A stretch of 64,000 bases of DNA, from positions 44,746,522-44,810,521 of the forward strand of contig QVOM02000025.1 in the NCBI GenBank assembly GCA_003586115.2, written 5' to 3'. The translations under genes were made by a program, and so were the position numbers. This document shows, one piece after another, positions 12,425-25,700 of this stretch. The notes under the pieces were generated by a model that ran no database searches, had not been told where the DNA came from, and saw only the letters and a list, made by a program, of their open reading frames with translations. Every line of letters starts with the position of its first letter. Position 1 is the first letter of the stretch. Source of the DNA: Salvator merianae (lineage: Eukaryota; Chordata; Lepidosauria; Squamata; Teiidae).

Positions 12425-13350
12425 TAGTGCTGCTAGAGTATATTACAAAAAATCCACAAAACACAGTGAGAGGTATCACGTGTAAAATATATCAAATATT
12501 ATTAAAGTCGATAACATCTATGGAAGATTTAAGAATGATATGGGAAAAAGATATTGGATCACATATTGATAATGACAAATGGGGGAAATTACACTGGGCT
12601 AACGTATCAAATGAAGGAAATCTCTACGAAAATAATGTATAAATGATATAAAACACTGATCCAACTAGCTGGGATGTCAGAAAACAAATCAATCAAATGT
12701 TGGAGGTGTGAACTGGACTGGAGAGCACCACTGTCTATCATTTATGGTGAGAGTGCAAGAAGGTCTCAAGGTTTGGAGTATTAAAAACACAGAAATTAGC
12801 AAAGTATGTTCTGTTTCATTCTCAAACGTGAGAACTTCCTAGTCCACATATTTGTAAATATTCATCTTAAGTATGAGAGAAAATTATTGCTTCAATATTT
12901 GCTTTATGAGGACTGGTGATTGATAGCTTGAAACTGGAAAACATTAGAGCATGTAAATAAACATAAATGGTATGAAATAATTTGAGAGCTAACAATGTTT
13001 GACAATCGGATTGGAAGGTGGAAATGCTGGTGCATTTTTGTAAAATATGGGGAACTGTATTAGATGCAATTCCTGAATTGGAAGAAAATAGTATCCCAAA
13101 TAAGACAACCTTCTTACTATGGTTTAAATAAACGTTAAATATTGGAGATTGATGTAGAGAACATAAAGAAAGAAGGCATAAACAGTCGTTAGCTGCAGTC
13201 TTAGCTTTATGGTTAGTAAGCCACTAATATGGAGGAAATAAGTAAGGAGGTTGGGAAGATTATCTAGAACAAGACAAATGTGTTGGATCAGTGTATCTAT
13301 AATATTCATTGTATGTACTTACAATCAAAAATTAAAAATAATAATGATAA
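12425..13350 (+). mobile_element. L1-type LINE, 3' ORF2 fragment
   Basis: The open part 12,427-12,642 encodes MIWEKDIGSHIDNDKWGKLH, the region after the reverse transcriptase in L1 ORF2. It is followed out of frame by LIQLAGMSENKSIKCWRCEL, matching the L1 cysteine-containing CW.C segment. Frameshifts and stops are frequent, and the element ends in an A-rich tail around 13,330-13,350. It ends about 240 bp before the first recognised gene exon. Confidence 0.75.
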
Positions 13351-13592
13351 AAACTATAAATTCACAAAGAATTATAATATATCGATGAATACATTCTACA
13401 TTTTGTTCAATTCGTGATCAGTCAGAAGCATATTAAGCCTTTTTAGTGTAGCAAAACATTGGATACTTCATGGGACAAGAAGCAGTTTTTAGGGTCATGT
13501 TCTTTTTTGTTTTTCTGCTTGCTATCTGAATGTTTGTGTGTTCTGGAGGCCACTTCTCCTCTGAGCAAAATAATTTGCATTTACAATTGCAG

Positions 13593-13754
13593 GAAGCGGT
13601 TTAGATTTGTACCAAACACAGCTTTTGGAACTACGCCAAAGACTTTTGTATGCAGAAAAAGAAAACAGAAAAAGATCCGATGAGCTGAATGATGTCTTGA
13701 ATGAAATAAAGCAAGTCATCGGTAACCTAATTGATACTTCAACAAATATTACAG
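13593..13754 (+). CDS. MGAT4D: MGAT4D-like exon: stem/coiled region
   Basis: The acceptor is tttgcag-like (attgcag) and the donor is gtttgt. The exon adds two bases to a split codon, then 53 codons, and ends with one base. It starts [20 protein letters not shown] and runs on through a heptad-like charged stretch to an NIT sequon (N-glycosylation site). In MGAT4A/B this position holds the YQREFLAL...RL stem just after the membrane anchor, so this is the second coding exon of the family plan. The anchor exon itself was not recognised upstream. Confidence 0.85.
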
Positions 13755-16700
13755 GTTTGTGTTGGACTTTTTTTAAAAAATGATTATCTCTTTGTGAGTA
13801 TAGCATGAATGAAAACACAACAAGAACTTGAGATTTATGTCACTGTTGGCATCTGTCCATAAGTACAAAGTTAAATCCATTTATCCAATCCAGTTGAAGC
13901 AAAGCACCCTTCCCTCTTTGCTTTAAGAGAAGCAATCTCTTCTCTTAAATTTGCAGCACGCCATCTTCATGCTATCAGATGCCCCTGCTTGTCAAATTGT
14001 GGAGAGGGAATCCCTAGCTGCCATTTGATGGGCATGGAAGGATCGCTCCCTCCACAGCAGGACTTGGCAGTGAGGAAATCCCCAACCACCATCTGACAGC
14101 TGATCCTACTGCAGTGGAGAGAGAGCAAACCTTTCCCACCTGTCAAATGGCAGCTGAGGATTTCCTCACAGAAATTTGACAGGCAGGGAGGAAAACTCCC
14201 CCGCAGTATTGAAATGGGATTTTCAACTTCAAATTTTGAAAACATCAGCAAGAGGACCCCTTGAATGGCAGCTGTGGCAGGGCCACCACTACTGTACATG
14301 CCTGAAAGGGAGTGGTCTGAAGAGCTCTTGGGCTCTTCAAATACACTGCCACTAAAGAACCATAAAAGCACTTATAGCAATATAGCAGAGGAAGAGCATA
14401 GCTTCCTTGTAGACACCACACTCTTCCTCCATATTAAATGCTCAATTAGGGTACAGTGTCTTGCAGATATTGCACCCTCAGTTCATATTCAAGATGCCAT
14501 AAAAGCAGTATTTGGCTTCTACCTACATACAGTATGTGGAGTAATCATGTACATCGACAGTAACTTACCACCCTATTTACAGAGTGTAGCTGGAAGCTCC
14601 TTCCTTTGTCTATTCCATCCTGACCAAAGAACACATTTAGTTACGTCTGCTAATGTCAGAGAATCTGCAGTTCTCTTCTGCTCTCACATGGTTAATGCCT
14701 AACTTCCTTGTTCATTATATTATGACTTGTTAAAGTACAACTGGGAAACCTTGCAGAAAAAAATAGTGCCTGCTGAAGTACTAATTAGGATCAAAACTCA
14801 GAATAGAAGTACTTCTCTTGAAATTAAAAGGGAAATCAGATCTTCAAACTGAAACAAGTACAGTTCTGTTTTAAGTTTTTGTACCCATCTTCAGGTTTTA
14901 AATTCAGTAGTAATCTAACTATGACTGGAAAAGATAAACATGTAGGGCCATCTATACAAATATATATAGGATGAGACTTTCTGAGAAGGAGCACATTTCC
15001 CTGTATCTGATTGGGTGTTGCCCAGGTTAGCTTGGAAAGAAACGCTTTGATGTTTGTGTATCTGACTTTGCCTTTAATAGGCAGAGCTGAGAGCAGCATC
15101 TTATTTTAACTAGGATGCTTATCAAGCACATATTCGTGGAAGCTTTTTTCCTCAATGACTTTGGAGAGCTGCACAGATGTGCATCTAAACTTGATTGCTT
15201 TATAGCTTCCTTTCTTGGTGTAGCCACAGACACAGTGCAGGCTCTTTCCTTTAGTTATGCTGTATAACTTTCAACAATTATTTATGGGCACAGGTTTTCT
15301 CCTGGCTCCTGTTTTTTCAACTGCCACATGACTATGACATATTTGTTGGAGAATGTGTAAGGTGGGTTTTTTTTGTTTCAAAATGCTGCTATTCTGCACA
15401 TCCTCATTAGCGGCTGAGGTACCGGTTTTCTCCTTTGACATAATTATCCTTTTACACAACCCTTAGGAAGGAACAAGTTAAAAAAAATCACAGATTTCAG
15501 AAACACGTTCACGGACAAACCCCATGTTTTCTAGTAAAGAGATAATCATAAGTCTGTAGTTTAACTGAGCAGGAGAAAACAAGGCAACCAAATCCAATGG
15601 CATTTTGCAAGGGAGGAGGCTTGAAAGAAACAATCAAATAGATAACACATGGAGGAATTTCTTGCATCCTCCTCTCTGACTATCCAAAAACCAGTAACAC
15701 ATCATGTGACATAGGTATTAATTGTGAGATGGGTTTTCATTAATCAGATCATGTCAAACATACTGGTCCTTTCCTACACCATTCTTTTTCCTGCATAGGA
15801 GGATGCGTGGATGTCCAGACCCCTTAGCTGGTCAAGGAAAAGAGGAAGGAAAGGAGGTATTGAGCAGGGAGAATTTTAAAAAAGGTGGAAGTGTCACATT
15901 TGCATATATTCACATTGCCAGGAAAGTAATTTTTCAAAAAGGCAGGTTAATGCATCCATAGTGGATGGAATCCAGTGTGACATACTGTGTCATACAGCAG
16001 CCTCAAACAAACGTTCAGACTGGTCATGTTGAAATTCAGAGGATATAATAAGGCTGCAGACTGTTAGGTGGTTGTTGTCACAAGCCTGGCCTCTCTAGGA
16101 GGGTGAAACCCAGATAAAATGCAGGTGAGTCCTGAGGAAATAAAGCTCACATGATAGTTACTCAGTGGCTGCCATTCCTAGCCCAGTCATGGGCAGGCGT
16201 CGCATTGTGCACAATGTCAGTGCACAGCTATGTTGAGGCTCTCTTTACCTGCACACTGACACCCTATTTATGGTGCAGTGCATTATTCAGCAACATTGGA
16301 TTTACTTCTGAGTAGACGTAGGATTGCAATGAGCCTCCTCCATTTCTTTTAAAGATTCTATGAACACCAAGAATCTTCCTATACAACTTACAAATATCCA
16401 GTACTATCTACCTCACCTCCAAAAGCATGAAGATGGTATTTCTCCAAATATTGCAATTGGACAAAGAAGGAGTGGAGGTAAGAATACATGTTGATGATGA
16501 TGATTGCTATTATTGTTGTCATTATTATTATTACTACTATTATTACTTTTTGCTTGAAGTTCATCTGTAAAATGTTCAAATATTTGTCATATCATTTGGT
16601 ATTGCTCCAAGACCTGTGGCAACAATCAGTATCAAGCTGATTTTTTCTTCCACATTGTTTCAACTTTAGTAGGGATCTTTTGTAGTTTTTTTTAACTGGG

Positions 16701-19700
16701 TTTCCTCAATTCTGGCATCACCTGGTATTGCTACATCAGTGAAGCATACTTTTTTCCAACAACCATTATAGCTGGGTTGTTATACTCCAGATGACTGTCA
16801 GTCTGTATCCTAAAATCTCAAAAAAAAATTGACATCATTACTTTCTAAAACTTTTTCAGGTACATGGTTCGAACAAATTTTAAATCCATTTTTTTCATGA
16901 ATTTTGATAAAGAATTTGTGTGATTCAATTGTGATAGTTACTATAGTTTAGACTATTTTACTGCAGTATTAACTACATAATCTACAGTTTCATGTTATTA
17001 TTATTTTACTGAATTTATCATCAGCAATGCAGTTGCCCCTTATATATGGTAGTTTTTCTTTTGTTCTTACATGCCATCAAACCAACATGCCTCGTAGCAA
17101 ATCTGTAGGTATTTTTTCTGAACTGCATTGGATCTTCAGTCAGGTGGTCTTCAGTCAGGCTAACTACAGATAGAGGCTAGCCAACTTACTGCATGTCTTC
17201 TTCCCTTACATTGTTGAATTAAAATTCTAAAAGACTTAACTCCTAGCAGACATTTCACAGAGCTTCAAGGGGAACCTGTGGGGCTGCCATGCAATCTGGG
17301 AGGCTTTGCTCAAGTTTCTGAGTGGCTCTGGAAAGCAAAGGTGGGAGAATTAATCAATCCAAGATGGAAGGCAGGATTGTTATGTGAACTGGTTTATACT
17401 GGCTTGGGGAATCTAGCTTCCAGTTCACAATATAGGACCTTTATTGTGGATGGGGTTGGGTTTTATGGAATTTGCAGTGGGCCTGGTATGAATTTGCTGG
17501 GATAGGGGAAATGGAGGTGGAGTCCAAAATGCCAGGAGTTTCCAAATTTAACAATCTTTATTAAACAACAAATAAGAAACAGACTATGGCAGAATAGTAG
17601 TATACAAGCAAGAAATACAAAAAGAGCTAGTGAACTCCAATTACTGTCAATCACCATGTTTGCTACTTAATTGTGGTACTAACAGGATTAGATGTGGATG
17701 AATGAATTTTACAAGTTACAGTATTCTAATACAATCTTTGAGGCTGAGTTTCACTTCAAGCAGTTTTAAAAGTTGCATTTCCCTTCTGAAGTTTTTAAAG
17801 CTATGTTTTCCTTACTAGCTTAGTAGAAACCCAGACTTCCCAACCTGAATAGATATCTCTGCTCAGCACTGAGCTGAAGTACCCTTCATGGAGTGAAGCA
17901 TCATCTCCCCCTTCGCCACTTTACAGTCAGTTCCACCCAAGTGTTAGCTAAGCTGAATAGGGAAATAGAGAGTGGGGTAAAAATCTCACCCTTCCAAAGA
18001 CAGGTCCTGAGTCTTTGCAAGAGTTCTGAGGAGGGAAAATCAAGGAGAGAAAGAATTGATCTCTCTTTCAGGTCTCTGCCCTGTGACTGATTCAGTGCAA
18101 TAGATCCAGGAAATAGAGAAAGAGCGGGGTGCTCTTTCAAAGTGCCTTTGCTCCTCAGAAGAAGATCACAGGAATGCAGCTGGAAGAAAGGGAATCAGAG
18201 GCTCCTTTGGACTTAATTCCTTCCTAGCAACATAGGGGTGGTGGTGAAACAGCTTCACCGACCCAGAGCAGTGATTTCAGCAGTAGAAGAAAGTCTTGCC
18301 AGATTAGCAAATGCTCAGTTTCTTCTGGGTGGCAATAGTGATTTCAGTGGCAAGGATTTCAGCAGCAAGGAGGCAAGGAATATTGCCAAGATTGGCAGTG
18401 ATCACCAGTAATGAGGGGAGGACAAACCAACCATCTGAAGAAATCAAGAATGATGGCAGTTTTTATACCTTTTCTTCAGTGCAAAAAGAACAAGAAGGGA
18501 GGGACCAAGGCAAAAGGGGTGGACAAATATGTTCAAGGTGGGAAAATTTCATGGGCAAAAGGGAGCACAAAAAATGGTCACGTAGCCAGAGTCATGACAG
18601 GTCAAAATTATAACCTGATTTACATATAGATAATGGATCAATAAGTGTGCAATCACTCCAGATCACATCTAAGCAAAACTTATCAAAAGCAAACATCTGT
18701 AAACATCCTGATGCCAACTTGGGGCGATATGTGGAAAACCAGACCGGTAAAGAGTTCTCTTTTGTCAGAAAACAGCAGCTATAGTTGGAATATAGCAAGG
18801 TATTATACAAGACTACAGCCAGCACTATCTCAGTTCAGCATATATACAGCTAATCTTTCAAACCCTGTAATTATCAGTTAGTAAGAGATACAGTGTATCA
18901 AGCAGGCCTTCCTTCTGGCTAGAGATCTGTTTTACTGTTCCAGCCTTAGCCAGCATTGCTTCTCTCTCTATCGCAACAAAAAATGAGTGGAGAGAAAAGG
19001 GAGGGAAATGGCTTGGTTTTTAAAAGTGTAATTTTTTTTCCCTGTACATTAGTTTGCTATTAGCCTCATCCCCATAGATCTATTACTTAGTTAAAATGGC
19101 CAATTTATGGTCTATCATGTGCTTCCAGCTTTCTTTATCACATGGTATAGCATAATAGCTTTATATACCTGCATTAATTAATTAGAAATTATATATTAAG
19201 ATGAGAGACAACTAAGACAGGAAGAGGCAGGGGGGAAATACAAGGAAGCACTGCTAGGCAGGGTTGCCAAAATCAGCTAACTAATTAGTCACATTTGGCT
19301 TTTTAAAGGCTGTTTCTATGGTTAGATTAATTACTTTGGCAATTTCTGGCCAGGCTGCTGCTAGGAAGCAGTTAGCAGTCAAATCCAGGAGAAGAGAGCA
19401 GGACCTCACAGTTGAGGAGGAGACCTTGAGATATGGGTCTTAGTTAGGCATCATTAGGTAGATGTGGCAGGATTTCATTTTATTTCCAAGGTATTCTGGC
19501 TTGGGAATTCTGAAGGGTTATGGTCTTGAAACTGTTCTTGTGCAATTAAATAGTTCTGTTTTTATCTTGGGTAAATTAAGGTAACAAGGAGCACCCTTTT
19601 AACATCAAGGCCAATCTAGATATTCAGACTTGAAAACAGGTGCATTGCAGTTTCAAACCTAGCACATTTGTTCCTTTTTTATATTATTTCTTTTTTAGTG

Positions 19701-22700
19701 AAGATGTTTCTGGAAACCTGCTCTATTCTTGGATTGAGGGCAGGAGCTGAATGTTTTTGCTCACTCACCTCCATAGGAGAACTATCAAGAATAGCAGCTG
19801 ACCTGGAGTTTGGCTTGTTTTGTATCTCCTTAATAAATGAGATGGAGGAGAACAACTGATTTAGTACAAGGCTTTTTTCTGTTCCCAGCAAGGGGAAAGA
19901 CTGTCCCCTTGTCCAAGGACTTAGTGGTAGGCTATTGATCCCTGCTGCTCACTGAATGGAACATGCTGTGCAGGCTTGGCTATTTATGAATCCCCATGTC
20001 CTCAGTTTTCCCTTTTCACCACAATTGCCCTTCAGATTTGCAAAGCATGATGTCCTTCTCTGGTGACTTGTCCGTTCACATGATGTGTCTGAAATATGTG
20101 AGTGTAAACATTGTCATTTGAGTTTCCAAGGAAATGTTAGGTTTAATCATCTCCAGCATTGATTAGTTTGGTTTTTAAACAGTCCACAATACGTGCAACA
20201 CTTTTCAGCAGCACCATAATTTAAAACCATCAATTTTCCTAATGTCTTACCTCTTTGCTGTTCAATTTTCACACCCATCTGCTGTTACAGTAAACACTGT
20301 GGCCATCATGATACAGATTTCAATACTATGTTATTTGATCTTGGTAAGCAGATATTTCAGATCATCTTCACATTCAGCCAACCCACATATACCTGTTGTA
20401 TATTAAGTTCTCTTCCCTCATCAGAACTGTGCGATCTGGACCAGATGGTGCTGCAGACCATTTATGGCAATGGGACTTGCACGCAGGTCAGGATCCCATT
20501 CAACGATGGTACAACCAACACCAACTTCGCTCACCCCCTCTTCCTAGAACCTCTGACTCTGAATCTTTGACCTTGCCTGTTTTTCTTGCTAAATGTTGTT
20601 TTTACATTAACAAGCTAATCTTCAATAGGTTTCAGGAAGGCGACATGTAAACAGTTAAGGGTTTGTGCCTTGAAAGCAGCTACAAGGCTAATGTGGGTGC
20701 CCAAACTGAATACTTGATCAGATTAATGCAACTTGCCTACATGACCAGAATGTTAGCCAAGGTCTTTGTTCATGCCCAGTCCCAGAGTAAAATTTGGTGT
20801 ACAAGAATCCATTCCCCTATCCATTCAGTGTTTTGGGGCAGTTTTTAATTGTCTCAGAGGTCACCACTATGCTTTTGCTGGTCTTTTGCACTCAAAAAGT
20901 CTGCTAATAAGAGCTCAATAAGTTCAATAAGAGCTGAATTTTGGACCATCCCTGCAAGAAGCTGAACCTTGCGTGCTGTATGCCTGAGTTCCAGAGCGCT
21001 ATGAGTTTGCTAGTTTGCTGAGATCACTCCAGAGATGAGGCTTGAATTCTCCTGCTTACAGGCTTGCTGTGTGACATTCCAGTGTACTATTGCCACTAGA
21101 GGCAAGGTCTAACTGCAGTTCGGACATATAATCAAAGTTACTTGATGTCTCATGAGGCTGAGCTCTTGGGGCAAGCAAAATCAATTAATGTACCAATATT
21201 CTGGACCCTATATCTTGTTTTACTGATACAAAGAGGGAAGCAGTTAGCCAGAGTGCTGGTACTTCTGCCTACCCCTTAAGCCTGCCACTTTGAGTGTTGC
21301 GATCTTCCTGCTAGCTTGTATGTGTGTGAGTGCTGGCACTTTGACATGTTTGTTGATCACTGAGATCGTCCCTGAGCAAGAGAAGAGCGCAAGAAGGGGT
21401 ACTTCCCTTGCTTCCAAAGTTAGTTGCCTCCCCTCCCCTCCTGCCCAAGTCATGTTCAAAGCTACTTCTCTTTTCTCCTGCTCTTATAGCTTTAAAAATT
21501 CTTCTTAGTTAAAGAAACTCTTCCTTTTAATGAAAATAGAGATTGTGGCTTAACACAGTCACCCAGTTTGTTGGCACAATCAACAGTGCATATAACAATC
21601 GATAGGATCCAAACCAGGGAAATCATGGTGGAAGAGTACATTAAATTGAAGGGCTCTGACCTGCTGCACACTCCAGATGCAAAAGTGCTTGGAACTCAGG
21701 CTTATCTTCTTACTAGGTTCTGCCTGCCTGTGTCTAGCAACCAAATTCTGATGGGCCAGAAAAATTCCCATGCGCTATGGCTTTCTGAGTCTCACTTTTC
21801 TCACTTCCTTAATTAATAAAGCCCTCTGCTCCTTGGAGTTCAGCCCGAGAAACTGTGGAAACTTTTGCCTTATTTTTGGCTGCAGTTAGAGTCAATTCTT
21901 GGTTCCTGACAGACTAGAAACCTTGTGTTCATGCTGTGGGAACAGGTATTCTTTCCTCTTGATATATGTATGTACCTTTTACATTTCAATAAAGAAACTT
22001 TGTATAAGATCAATCAAGTGCTTCCTCGCCATTGGGATCAGTGCCATACTGTTATCAGTTAAACCAAACTCATGTTCCTGAAGATGCTGCACACATGTTG
22101 AAACAGTGTCAGAAGTGTGTAAAGAAGGCAGTTCCCATAATATACCCTTCTTAAAATGTGATTCCCCCCCCCCCACCATTAACAAATGTGACTTAAAACA
22201 GTAAAGGTCTAATAACAGGGAAATCCACTATATCCAAACCATTATCAGTCATGAGATCTTGAAATTCAGATTGCTCTGTAAATTAACTTAAATCAATTTC
22301 AAACCATCAGTACTGTAATTCCATAACTATGTACACTCTGATTCCACTTAGATTATTCAAGTGGAAATTTCATGACTTTTAAAAAGTTATCTGCCTGCTT
22401 CCTCTAGTGAAGGCAGGTGCAGCTGAACTTGGCTTCATGCAGAAGAGGGAGAAAGAACAATTTGAAGTGAGAATATTTCCCAGCAATGAACATACTGTAA
22501 AGGTACAGCACTCCTCCTTGTTCATTGTATCCAAATGCTGCTTCTCCCCTCCCTTCACAAGCCAGAGTTTAGGTACATGTGCCTATGCTAAAGATAACTT
22601 TAAAATGGGTATATAGTATTTTAATGGTCCTCACATGGCAGAGGGTATACAACTACTATGTGGCTGCATTCACACCTAAGTTTTAATCCAGCTTCAGTTC

Positions 22701-25700
22701 ACTGTCAGAATGAGGGAATACATCAGCAAATAGACTCATCATCATCTTTCCACATTACCTAACCCCAAAGTGGATTTTCTGAGTTAAACAGTGCCAGAAG
22801 AAAGCAGTCTGTCACTTTGCTGATGTGTTCTCTCACTCAGAAAATGGACTGAAGCTGGATTAAAACTTAGGTGTGAATGCATTCTGTGAGTCTTCACAAC
22901 AGCACTTTGATCAAAAGCAAAAAGTGGCTTTTCAAACCACATTTATAATTGAGCAATATGTGACTTTTGAAAATGAAAAACAATTCATACATTGATTCTG
23001 TTCCTTGCATTAGTACACTAGTGTTAGGTACAAAATGCTCTTCCCCCAAAAATGGGTTTCCCTGTTTATTTCAGTGATGGCAGTTTTTTCCTTTGTTTGC
23101 CTCAAGTGTGAATGAAATCTCCCATACATTGAAGGATAAATCTTTTGAATAGACTGTGAAGTACCATAATGTTTTTCAAATCAAAATGTGACTGGAATGA
23201 GCAACGCCTGATTTTTGCTTTAAAAGTCTACTAGCAGTGCATGCAGAAAGTAGCTTCATATTGTACAGTTGCAACATTGAGACAGCATTAAGGCAATGTT
23301 TTGTGTTTAGTGCTTAGCTCAGTGCTCTTAGATCACTTTTCTAGTATTTTAGGGTGGAGTGAGTTGGGGGAGATATACAGAGTTCCAATGAGCAGAACTC
23401 TGTTATCAGGAGGTGATGCTTGCTGAATATTTTTCTCTCTATAAATGACATAGGATTCCTAAAAAAAACTACTTTAGAAAATTGAGAAGCCTTCTAGAAC
23501 CACACGGGAGTTGAAGAAGAAAATAGGGATCACCTCCAGTAAAGACATCCATTGAGTCTTGTTGCCATCCGAAAACAAAAGATCTGAAATCTAAAAACAT
23601 TTATAGTTTTATGTCTCTTAGCATCTATTTATTGTTTTTTATAGGAAGGAAGGATAGTAATATTACGCTGAGAGTGAGACTTACAGTATGATCTTTATTG
23701 ATATTACACAGCTAAAAATGATGTAACCAAACCCTATAATTTCTTTGTACATCAGTGCACCTGGTAATAGGTATTCCAACAGTGCGGAGAGAAAAACAAA
23801 GCTATTTGATGGACACATTGAATTCCCTTGTCTTTGGAATGCCAGAAGAACAGAAGAACAATTGTTTGATAATTATCTTTGTAGCAGAGGTAAGATAGCT
23901 TGGAATTATTTATATTGTTAATCTGTATTTTTAATATGGATTTGTAATATTTAATAGCATCTGTCATTGTTTGTCCGTTAGAACTCATGAAGGCAAAGAG
24001 TAGCTATTATGAGATAGTTACCTAATAGCTATCAAGCAGTTCTTGATTTTGTCCCATTCTTCATCCCATGATAGTTTTCATTGCCATTTTTAATATCTGT
24101 GAATAAGAGAGAGACAGACAATGCTAGACAGATGGCAATCAGGAGGGTTTTGTTTTTAGAAACCCCTAAGAATGTCAAAGTGACATATGTGGAGACTGGG
24201 TAAGACTGGTTAAAATACCATTCACTGGACCCCCAAAATCCATTCCCTAACCTACTTGTCTATGTAAAAAAGGGGGTGGATACATAAGAGTTTCTTGTGA
24301 TAGTAAGAACTGGTCTTATTTGGCGTTTCATGGATAAATAAGATCTGCTAATGGAGAAACAGCAGATTCTGAGGGTCCAGTGTATTTATAAGATTGCCAA
24401 TTAATCTATGAAAGTAAGCATCTCACTTGAATTTTAGAAAATAAATTGTATCTTTGAATTATGCTAGGCAAGGAGAGGATTTTTACTAAATTCTATCAAA
24501 TTTGCAAAATTCATTATGTCAGCATAACAGATCTCTACCAGTAGCATGGTCAGTGTATGTCTTGATGCCAGTGTAACAACTATTGCATTTCTACTGCAAA
24601 ACTGATAAAAGTGAGTGGAGCTTGGTAATGAACCAAACTTGATTAGAATTCTCTGCTTGTTTAGTTTATATGCTATTTTTCTATTAAAATTAGTCACAGC
24701 ACAATGGAACTTCTCACAGCATGATTGCCTACAGTGTATGTTCATTATTTGATTTCCTGTTGTCTGATTTTCCTCCATTGATTTGCACTGAGTTGATTGA
24801 CACAGCTGAAACTTCCATTAACTTAAATGGTGAATTGGCCTTTCAGTGAAAGTTAGCAGAGTGGAGTGAATCACTGGCGCATTTTTCACACGAATTCAGA
24901 AGGCCAAGGAACGCTGCAATATGCTGGGACCTTCTCCCTGCTCCAGAAGCTACTTTCCCATTTCTATCCTATAGTGAGGAAAGTGTTGGGTTGTTTTTTG
25001 CCACAATTCTCCTCACCCCTGGATTTCTATTGAAGTCAGTTGCTTGCTTAATGCATTTTCATGTTAAACATTTTTCCAGGATGGAACATTTGCATTTTTA
25101 CAAGTTGTGCTGCCATTTACAACAAAATAAAATGAAAAGAATAGAATCACATTATTAAAAAAAACCAAATTAAGAAGGCCAGTTTTTTTTAATGGATGTA
25201 CATACTGATTCTGCACTGAACCATCCAAACAACCTTAGTCTGGATTGGTTCGGCTGCTGAAGGTACAGAAAAAACCTGTTGGAAGTTTGGTGTGATCGTT
25301 TCTGACATCATGTCAACCTGCTCCTTCCCTGGCTCCACATTTAGAGGCTATCAACTTGGTTTGGCATGTCCAACCACCAAGCTAGGGGCCATTTTGCGAC
25401 AAGATTTTTCTTGTATATTAGAATCTCACATAATGTAAGGGTTAGGTTCCTAGAAAATGACAGCGATGTGGAACTTGCTTGCTATAAAGTTTCCTGCAAG
25501 CTGTTGTTTGATGGGTCAATGTGTGAAGGTCCTAGGTTTGTCTTCCACAGGCATTGTGTAAAGCAACTCTGAGGTCCTCACATTTCAATCCATTGATAGA
25601 AGAGCTCCCAAGAGGATTTCTAGCAAGTGAGCTCCACATCCTGGTTCGCTCTGCGTTTTCAGTGCTGCAGATTAATCCGATGCTTTTACAAAGGTGAGGT

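Larger units (their letters stand above)
16478..23755 (+). other. intron 2 of the visible gene
   Basis: 7.3 kb. It contains an ATT/ATG-rich simple repeat at 16,490-16,545, a run of eleven C at about 22,166-22,176, and a foldback MITE at 22,667-22,880. The 17,280-18,900 part is richer in G+C with no clear identity. No exons of other genes were found. Confidence 0.6.

Noticed and set aside
14265..14702. 145-codon open frame in intron 1
   Set aside because: No motif or family resemblance, and it sits partly in repeated non-coding sequence.
18311..18613. 100-codon charged open frame
   Set aside because: No family match, no splice signals, low-complexity basic content; the region could be an unknown repeat.
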